Assembly (NCBI RefSeq): GCF_020740795.1
Contig: NC_067300.1
Coordinates: 62,001 to 126,000, forward strand
Reading direction: 5' to 3'
Length of the DNA stretch: 64,000 nucleotides
Source: Apus apus
Taxonomy: Eukaryota; Chordata; Aves; Apodiformes; Apodidae
The notes below the pieces were generated by a model. The model was given only the letters and a program-made list of their open reading frames with translations, made no database searches and was not told the DNA's origin. How positions within the stretch are numbered: position 1 is the first letter of the stretch; the number at the start of each line of letters is the position of its first letter. Positions 23,799 through 64,000 of the stretch are shown here, piece by piece. The position numbers were made by a program, and so were the translations under genes.

Positions 23799-24959
23799 GT
23801 AAATCATACTGAATTCATCATGTGAGCTGGTTTTGTTACACTTCCACCCTGTCCTGTTCTGGAACAACACACCAGGCCAGAGCAGCTGATGAAAGTACCC
23901 AACCAGCTTTTTGGTGGCAGTTGTGCCCCATGGCAGGGGCATGAGCAGCCCCTGTCCCAAACCTCTTCAGAGACAGGGGCTGACCCTGGCTCGAGAGCCT
24001 GCTGCTGCTGCCCAGCACCATCAGGCACAGGAACTGCAGAGCTTTACCCTCCTGCCTGAAGGATGAGCCAGGTTTGGGCAGAGCCCTGACCCTGCCATGC
24101 CATGGCAAAAGGCAGAGGTTTGGAGGAAACTGTCACTGCTGGTGCCAGAGGATCTTGTCTTTCCACCAGCACTAAGCAGAAGGACAGGGGGAAAACAAGG
24201 TTTTCTCCCTGATGCTGCCACGCCACAGGTGAAGGCCATGGGCACCATCACCCTGCAGCTGCAGCCACTGGAGCCCTGCTGATGTGGGGTCTGCTCAGGC
24301 CATCTGCTACAGCTGCCCATCCCCCACCTGGGGCTTCAACAATGCTGTCCCACAGCTGCGGATCCTCCTCACACACCCCTATCCCATCCCACCCCCTCTC
24401 CTGTCCCACTGTCCCTGCCCAATGGGACCCCCTGGCTCAGGATGCTGGTGACCGCTCGGGGCTGGCCAGGCCAGGCCCAGCAGACACATCTTGTACCAAC
24501 CTTTGGATCTGCTGTCCCCATATCAGATGTCAGGCGAAAATACATAGTGTGGAAAGAGACAAGGCTGCATCTGAAACGTGTCCCACACCATGTTCCTCCT
24601 GGGCAATATGGAGAACTGCTCCCCATGACTGGGGTGTTGGTGTCACCACTATTAATTGCAGGAGTCTGTGACTTGGGTCCCCACCTGTCACTGTCCTACT
24701 GTACTCTTGGTCTGTGCAGATGGGCCCTTGGTGGGTCTCCTCTGGTGGGCCTGGAATGGTGGGGGCAGAACATGTGCTGAGCTCCTGCTGCCTGGTGTCT
24801 GTGCCTCTGCTGTGTATGTGAATCAGCTCAACACTCCCCCTCAGCCCCTTGCCAGTGCAGCAGAATTTCTCTTGGAAAACAAATTATGCTAAGTGCTGGA
24901 GGAGGGGAGAGCAGGGTGCAGAACGTGAAGCGCAATTCATGGTGTTGTTTGTCCAATAG

Positions 24960-24995
24960 GAATGAAAGGAGAGCCTGGACTTCCAGACATATGAG
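24960..24995 (+). pseudogene. Ficolin pseudogene exon 5 (collagen, with stop)
   Basis: 36 bp, acceptor GTCCAATAG, donor GAG|GTGAGT. Reads GMKGEPGLPDI and then TGA (24992-24994) where related collagen exons have Arg (GLPGIRG). Best explained as CGA to TGA. The Gly before Ile is Asp. Confidence 0.85.
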
Positions 24996-25417
24996 GTGAG
25001 TTCTACCCTAGGTCCTTCATGCCACCCTTGGCTTTGCAGAGAAGGTGGTGGTGGACACCCTGCACCAGAAGTCAAGACAGAGCAGTCACAAAAAAAGAAT
25101 TCAGAGTGACACTGAAGGATGGAGAAAGGAAATATCTGTTAACCCATCTACTTTTCTCAGCCACACACAGCTTCTGTGTGTCTACTTTGTAATCCAGCCG
25201 GGCCAGGGAAGTCCTAGCCTCTGAGCACTGCTTGAGCCACCTGCCCTCTGTCTGTCTTGGAGGAGGTCTGCCTTAGTTTTTAGGCACTTCATTGTCCAGG
25301 TTTCCAAGATGAAACCACTAGAAACACCTCTGTAACTGTGCTGCTACATTGAAGGCCGTTATACCACACTCTGGCAGTAGCAGGTTCAGCAGACACGGAG
25401 TTCAGATGTGTAAATTC

Positions 25418-25421
<4 letters not shown>

Positions 25422-25447
<26 letters not shown>
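25422..25447. repeat. Poly(A) tract
   Basis: Run of 26 A followed by a purine-rich stretch. No retrocopied gene body is recognisable upstream. Confidence 0.9.
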
Positions 25448-25448
<1 letters not shown>

Positions 25449-25698
25449 GAAGAAAACAAACAAGCTTCAGTTGACCCATCTGCCTCTATGAGCTACAATC
25501 TGATCTGCCTACATGTGGATGCTGTAGGGTCACAGTCATGTGCAGAGGCTCAGGCAGATCAGAGCTGCTGCCCTTCTGTGCTTCCTGGGCACGTGCAAAC
25601 TGAGGACAGGAGGAGGCAGGGCAGTGTTACAGCAGCTCCCTGGTCTCAGCGAGCACACTGAACTATTCCCCTCTGATCTCTTTCCCTGTTTTGTACAG

Positions 25699-25826
25699 AA
25701 GCCAGGAACTGCCACGAGCTGCTGGGCAAAGGGAAGTTCCTGAGCAGCTGGTACACCCTCTACCCCCAGGGCTGATATGCCACCACTGTCTTCTGCAACA
25801 TGGACACGGATGGTGGGGGATGGATT
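25699..25826 (+). pseudogene. Ficolin pseudogene exon 6 (fibrinogen domain start, with stop)
   Basis: 128 bp, acceptor TTTGTACAG, donor ATT|GTGAGT. Reads [20 protein letters not shown], then YPQG, a TGA at 25773-25775, and [17 protein letters not shown]. The family reads RNCKELL...[28 protein letters not shown], so the stop falls at the aligned Cys of the LPDCR block. Confidence 0.9.
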
Positions 25827-25980
25827 GTGAGTGGGATAGGGAGGGGAAGGCTTCTGTGTCCCTTCAGTGACTTTATGAAGGAGGCAAAGGATGGCAGCAG
25901 GATAGGAACAAAAAGGAAGGAAAACAATCATTGAGGGGACAGTTGAGTTTGACGCTAGTAAGGCTGGATGATCCCTGTGG

Positions 25981-26060
25981 ATCACAGAATCGTTGGAGTT
26001 GGAAGGGACCTCTAGAGATCACCTAGGCCAACCCCCGACTGGATGCAGGGGATTCTCATT
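25981..26060 (-). mobile_element. CR1 LINE 3' end fragment, minus orientation
   Basis: ATCACAGAATCGTTGGAGTT followed by GGAAGGGACCTCTAGAGATC, the last bases of a CR1 3' end. Very short. Confidence 0.75.
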
Positions 26061-26137
26061 GGAGACCTCTCCAGGAGCAGGCTGAACACCACAGACCCAC
26101 TGGCTGATTTACAGGCAATGTGCTGATTTACAGCATG

Positions 26138-26590
26138 TCATAGAATCACAGAATGGCTTGGGATGGAAGGGACCTTAAAGACCATCTAGTTCCAACCCCC
26201 CTGTCATGGGCAAGGACACCTCCCACCAGACCAGGTTGCTCCAAGCCCCATCCAACCTGGCCTTGAACACTTCCAGGGATGGGGCAGCCACAGCTTCCCT
26301 GGGCAACCTGGGCCACGGTCTCACCACCCTCACAGTGAAGAATTTCTTCCTAATGTCTAAACTAAATCCACCTGCTTCCAGTTTTAATCCATTCCCCCTC
26401 ATCTTCCCACTCCCTGCCCTTGTCAAAAGTCCTTCCCCAGCTTTCCTGTAGCCCCTTCAAACACTGAAAGGTGCTCTAAGGTCTCCCCAGAGCATTCTCT
26501 TTTCCAGGCTGAACAGCCCCAAGTCTCTGAGCCTGTCTGCATTAGTGAAGAGGCTCCAGCCCTTGGGTCATCTTCATGGCCTCCTCTGGA
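26138..26590 (-). mobile_element. CR1 LINE, 3' part, minus orientation
   Basis: Begins TCATAGAATCACAGAATGGC; its minus strand encodes DIRKKFFTVRVVRPWPRL. It sits between ficolin pseudogene exons 6 and 7, ending about 135 bp before exon 7. Confidence 0.9.
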
Positions 26591-26725
26591 GGAGATGTGT
26601 GAGCGAGGAATTTCCCTGGGTCCAGTACCCAGAACCCCACAGGAGTGTCCCTGGGCTGGGGCAGCCCTTGTTGTGGGGGCTGTGCTGCAGATATTTGTGG
26701 GGGGCTGAGGGTTTCCTTTCTTCAG

Positions 26726-26855
26726 GTTTTCCAGAGGCACTGGGATGGGTCAGTGAACTTCTTGGGAGACTGGGACTCATACAAGTGAGGCTTTGGCAAC
26801 CAGCTGACAGAGTTCTGGCTGGGGAATGACAACATCCACCTCCTCACCTCTCTGG
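26726..26855 (+). pseudogene. Ficolin pseudogene exon 7 (fibrinogen domain, with stop)
   Basis: 130 bp, acceptor TTCTTCAG, donor TCTCTGG|GTACAC. Reads VFQRHWDGSVNFLGDWDSYK, TGA at 26786-26788, then [20 protein letters not shown]. The TGA replaces the Arg of the YKRGFG motif (CGA to TGA). Confidence 0.9.
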
Positions 26856-26859
26856 GTAC

Positions 26860-29800
26860 ACTCTGACTCTCCCAGGATCCTGAGAGTCCAACCCCTGTCC
26901 CACACCTGGTTTAGTAGAGGATTCTGAGCCTTTGGCATCCATCCGAGCCCCAGCATTACCCCTAAGCAGCTCTTGCAGCCCATGGCACACAGGGAATCAC
27001 ACTCCAAAAAAAAAAGGAAACCTAGTAGCCAGTGAAGAGAATGAGCTGATTGCATGAGCTGTCCTGGAGATATGTCAACTCATCTGTCCTTGCTTAGTGG
27101 TCAGGGCGAATCTCTAATCAGAGGGCAGAATTGCTTTCTATTATCCCCCATCCATCCTCCCAAGGGAAGATTAAAGGGGAGTAAGAAAGAGAAACTTAAA
27201 GATTGGAAACTGGAATAAGTTCACTGTAACACAGAGAAAAGGAGTAACACAGGAGGCAAACAGATCTATAAACTCATATACAGATACCCAACTGATCTCA
27301 GTGATGGCAGGAATAGGAGGGTGAGAGTCCCTTGTGGCAAGGCCAGCTCAGGAGAGGGGTCCAGGGCTCCTCACAGCACCCAAAAGGATTGGATTCTGTC
27401 TGGTGTGGAAAAGATGACACCAACACCCTTTGCACCGTGGTTGTGCTGCTCCTGTTACTTTGTGCCCACCTCACTGAAGTGGTAAGTTAAGAGACCAGTT
27501 GAAACTGCCTCAAACTGAGGGCTTGAGGGGACAATGGAATCAAAATACCACCCTCTCATAGATAACACCTTGGTAAATTACTTGTAACTACAGGTTTATC
27601 ATGTCAGCTATGCTGATAGAGCACAGAGCTGTTTATTCAGTTGTGGTTGTTGCCTTGGAAACACTGCACTTCAGCAACACCACTCAGCAGACCCAGGACG
27701 ATGAAACACAGCAGGTGGGGCTGATGTGGAAAAGAACCACTAGACTTTATTCCCAATTGGCATTTACAAAAACAAACCAAAAAAGACACTACAGAGGATG
27801 CATGAGCACATGGCCCATGGGTCACAGCATAGCCAGGTCCAGCTGTCAGCACCTGCTGAGTGAGCAGCCACCTGAGGGAAGAGGCAGAGGAGGCACCTCC
27901 TGGTCAGGCCCAGCAAAGGTGAGGCCCCCTGCAGCGCACTGACCCTCCACCCACTCTCACAGCTGCTTCAGTTCAGTGCCAGTAATCTGAGAGATTAAAT
28001 TTGACCACTGACCTGGACTTGGTGTCAGACTGGTGTGAGGAAGCCAGGCCCTGCGCTCCCAGCATAGCCGCCCATACCTGGAGAGCATCTCAGCAGGTTT
28101 CTCATGCTCACCTCTCCATCCAGCTCTCACCAGTGAAGAGAAACTCTCAGTGCATAATGTGCACACAAGAAATTCCCAGACCACCTCTATTCTCTGCAGA
28201 CTCCCAACATAGGCTTTTCTAGTCCACATGGTACCTCCAGACAGTCTCTGTCTCACCTGCAGGTACAGCAGGCACCAAAAGTCCTTCTAGCAAGAACCTG
28301 ATATCCTTCAGTCACCTGAGGTCCAGCGTGTGGCCTCACAAGAGTGGATGGGGCATATGGCAAGCCCAGAAACAGTTCTGATCCACCACAGCTCAGACTG
28401 TGCTTGCTAATGCTGTCCTCTGTGCAGAAAATATCCTGCCCTCTCAACCCCCCCACCCCACCCCAGATCTCTTTAATCCTTGAGCAGGCTTCTTACCCCT
28501 GAGCAGATAAATAAAACCAGATCCTCCTTCATACCACAGCATCATCAAAGTATATGCAACTCCACGTGCCTTCTCTACTGTGTCCCAGCCCCATGGTTTT
28601 TGCTCTGCAGACCAGGCAGATATACGGCTGGAGGAAAGATCAGCCCAGCCTGTGGAAGGGCACCACCAGCCTTGCTGGTCCTGGGAAGGGGGTGTTCAGC
28701 AGGGAATCAGTATGTTGAGGGATCTTCCTTCAGCTTACTCTTTTGCGGGGGCAGGGGGGCAGAAGAAGAACAGGCTCTGGCAGACCAGTCAGCATGGGGA
28801 AGGCTGGGGAAGGACTTTGGGAAAGCACCACCTCTAGCCAGGGAGTGAGCTGAGGTGTACAGCTGTCACCCTTTGAGTGTTGGGACATACTGTTGGATTT
28901 CTCATCCTCAGGTCCTCTATGGAAGAGCCATAGGGAGCCTGGGAAGCCTTGGGAGGTTGCAGTTAGCTACTCAGGTCCATCTCCAGGTAGATGTTCACCC
29001 TGTGATTTTCATCCAACACACTGCTGTGATGCTGGTGGTGGCTGGCTCTCACTGAACACAGAGGTGCTGACACCATTGTTCCAGTCCATTTCACTCCAGT
29101 GGTCTGAAGTCTCCAAACTGGTACAAGTCAAAAAGTGGTGATTCTCCATCCTTCACGTTGAAAAGCTTCCCCTATTTTCAGTCTTTTCCTTCTCAAGGCT
29201 TTGCTCTCCCTGCTTGGCAGCATCCAGTTGGGACTTATTTGCTGGGCACCTCCTTACAGAGCAGGAGGGGTTTTTTTTGCAAATAAGTCAGTATCCCACA
29301 AAACCACAGCATCTCTGGGGAATGAGGATGCAGAGGCCCCTTGGAGATTTCGTGGAGCTGGTGACCCTGATGCCATTCAGTGTGTTGCATGCCAGCTCCT
29401 GATTCCTTGTGATCCCTGGTGAAAACGCTCTGTGCTCCTCATTGGGTCTGTTCCAGCACACCACTGACACTCCCTGTGCAGGCCCCACGGCAGAGATGTT
29501 GGGCTATGTGATACCAAATCCAGTTCTGAGAGCTTGAGCTGAGGTCCCAGCTCAAGCTGTAGGTTAAAGGCCCCTTGGGCTAAACAATGTACAAATACTT
29601 TTTGGTGGACAGATGAATGATCCCTGCTCCAAGAGCTTACAGTCTACAAGAACAGAGCCACAGTTCCACCACTACACAGACCTATTTAGACCTACAGACA
29701 TCTTGGTCCCAGAAGAACATATCCTTCACAGGAATGGCCCAGCAATTAGCTGATCTGGGGGCAGGGACTCGACAGTCCACTTCTTTGTCTTCATTTGCAA

Positions 29801-30870
29801 TGCCAAACCATTTCTAGCCATTGTTCTTTCCACCTCTGGTTTGGGTCCACAGCCCCAGTACCCTCATCTGGCCCTAAGAGGTACGTGTTATACTAAGTCC
29901 TCTCCTGGCTGCCTGAGCCCTGGGGTCCACAAGGGTGTCCCACACAGCTGAGGATGTGATGGGTACTGGGCCAGCCAGAGAAATTGATTGTGCTGGACCC
30001 AGCTCTGCCCTGTTTCAGCCTCACAGGCTGGTGGCACTGTGCTCATCGCCATGTCTGCAGCAGGATGAGAAGGGGGAGGCAGATCCCTCCATCCCTGAGC
30101 CACAGGGGTGGTGGGGGGAAATCCAGACTGATGTGATGCTGGGACATGTATCTGACAAAGCTTTTCTGAGGGGAGATATTAGTTACTAGTTCATCTCTCA
30201 ATAAGGCACACCTAGCCCATTGCCCCACCTGGCACCGGCTGGCACCTGGGGGTGACCCTGGCTGACTCCCCAAGCCTTACCAGATGCCCCCACACCTGGG
30301 TGCCCCCAAGCAGGATGCCAGGAGACCTCTCTAAGCATCCCTGGTCCCACATGGCTGCTAGACTGCTGCTGTAAGGCCTTGAATTGTAAGGCAACGCTGA
30401 CGCCCACCAAAGCACCCCAGAGCCCCTTCTCCTTCACATCACACAGACCTCAACCCCCTGAGAGGGATTCCCTGAGGCCATGGGGATAGAGAAGGGGAAG
30501 TCCCTGTGTCAGGGGGCAGGGGGAAGCAGAAGAGGATGTTTTTCTCAGGGATTTAGGAAGTATCCTCAAGGGAATTCATGTCCCTCCAGGATCTTTTGCT
30601 TTCAACAAGCAAACAGACAAAGGCTGTCTGGTGTCTGAATTACATCACTTAAAAACCTTAGCTAGGAAAAATAAACCCTTGGTAAGTCCCTTCTGCATTT
30701 TTAACCATGTTTTCCATCCAAGAAATTAGAGACCAAGACTATGATTAAATAAACATCAGTGCATCACTTGGCTCTTCCCTTCCCCACCTTCCTTCCTCAC
30801 TCCTGACCTCTGGACAGTTCATTTACACTTTTGGACAATCCTCTGCTGAGCAAGACAGGAGGCAGGCAGC
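26860..30870. other. Intergenic sequence between the ficolin pseudogene and the kinase 3' end
   Basis: About 4 kb. The last two fibrinogen-domain exons of ficolin would be expected here on the plus strand but I do not find them. No supportable minus-strand exon either. Frames here are at most about 120 codons and lack motifs. Confidence 0.5.
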
Positions 30871-63500
<32,630 letters not shown>

Positions 63501-63780
63501 CCCGCCCGCTCCGCGGCCCCGCCCCGTGCCCGCCTCCCCATCTCTGCCGAGCAGTGCCCGCGGGCCCCGCCGCTGCTGCAGCCTCTCCCGGGACAAAGCC
63601 GCGGCTGCCGGGGCAGCTGCACCCGCCCAGCACAGGGCACGGGCACCGCTCGGCACCAGCCCCCTCAGGGTCCCCAGCCTCCTCCAGGAGGCACCGTAGA
63701 GGCGACCCCAGCTGCCGCCCATCCCATGCTCCCCCCCCCAGGCAAGGAGCTCCCACCGCCGCCGCCCCAGGCAGCATCCC

Positions 63781-64000
63781 GGGCACCCTGCATGGCTGGG
63801 GGTGCAGGGTGTGCTGCTCACACACCAGGCACACATGTGCACCACCCCCCACACCACCACTCCAAAGATCCCAAAGAAATGGCACCAGATCCTGGCACCG
63901 GGACTCTCCAGCACTTGTATGAAGGCAGAAGAACCTGTCCGGACTCAGCGTGAGGAGAGGAAAGCACACGAACCTTCTTTCCTGTCTCTGACTAAGGCCA
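63781..64000. other. Sequence beyond the CpG island
   Basis: Proline/His-coding frames in CA- and CCC-rich sequence; nothing recognised. Confidence 0.4.

Larger units (their letters stand above)
20700..26855 (+). pseudogene. Ficolin-like pseudogene (collagen exons plus N-terminal fibrinogen-domain exons)
   Basis: Gene-level entry. Seen: exons at about 20700-20796 (candidate), 21285-21398, 22122-22175, 23763-23798, 24960-24995, 25699-25826 and 26726-26855, all with AG acceptors and GT donors and consistent phase. The predicted protein runs from a short N-terminal cysteine-poor region through Gly-X-Y collagen repeats to the first half of a fibrinogen-related domain ([34 protein letters not shown]). 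Known: ficolins are secreted pattern-recognition lectins that bind acetylated sugars and activate the lectin complement pathway through MASPs. Broken: in-frame TGA codons at 24992-24994, 25773-25775 and 26786-26788. No convincing signal peptide, and the last two fibrinogen exons are not found downstream. Splice sites remain canonical, so the loss may be fairly recent. Dead as a lectin; an intact relative elsewhere in the genome is likely. Confidence 0.85.

Noticed and set aside
24992-26788. Three in-frame TGA codons in the ficolin exons as possible selenocysteine codons
   Set aside because: Two positions align to Arg in ficolins and one to Cys, no selenium biology is known for this family, exons are missing downstream, and CGA-to-TGA decay explains two of the three simply.
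29290-29410. Possible ficolin exon 8 (frame with SLGNED and WRF)
   Set aside because: Only a few residues can be matched to the NELRVDLRDF block, without an acceptor of matching phase.

Overview
The window is nuclear DNA from a bird. The evidence is GT-AG introns, CpG-island promoters, and at least seventeen CR1 LINE copies in both orientations. Many copies are 5'-truncated and carry the avian CR1 tail of repeated ATTCTRTG-type octamers. No bacterial operon, CRISPR array, tRNA or rRNA gene is visible. I cannot name the species.

Layout. (1) From about 0.7 to 10.9 kb, minus strand: the 5' half of ANKMY1. A CpG-island first exon with its ATG leads into MORN-repeat exons and then ankyrin exons. 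The gene leaves the window on the left before its MYND finger. (2) From 11 to 30.8 kb: a repeat-rich interval holding the ruins of a ficolin locus on the plus strand. One copy keeps an N-terminal junction, four collagen-type exons and two fibrinogen-domain exons, but has three in-frame TGA codons. A separate last-exon relic lies about 6 kb upstream of it, between CR1 pieces. (3) From 30.9 to 63.5 kb, minus strand: an apparently intact kinase of the LIMK/TESK family. It has a non-coding CpG-island exon at 63.3 kb and eight coding exons with canonical splice sites and matching phases. Together they encode about 317 residues that are almost only the kinase domain. Its intron between the HRD and DFG exons holds a nearly full-length but broken CR1 (about 37.3-41.7 kb) that still shows both ORFs, including the ORF1 esterase domain, the endonuclease and the reverse transcriptase.

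The two living genes, ANKMY1 and the kinase, point the same way (leftward). The dead ficolin cluster between them points the opposite way, so it starts divergently from the ANKMY1 promoter and ends tail-to-tail with the kinase. Most long open frames elsewhere are CR1 antisense frames or frames through CpG islands. I checked the exon boundaries by hand for GT/AG and phase. Family assignments are from memory of protein motifs, not from a search.
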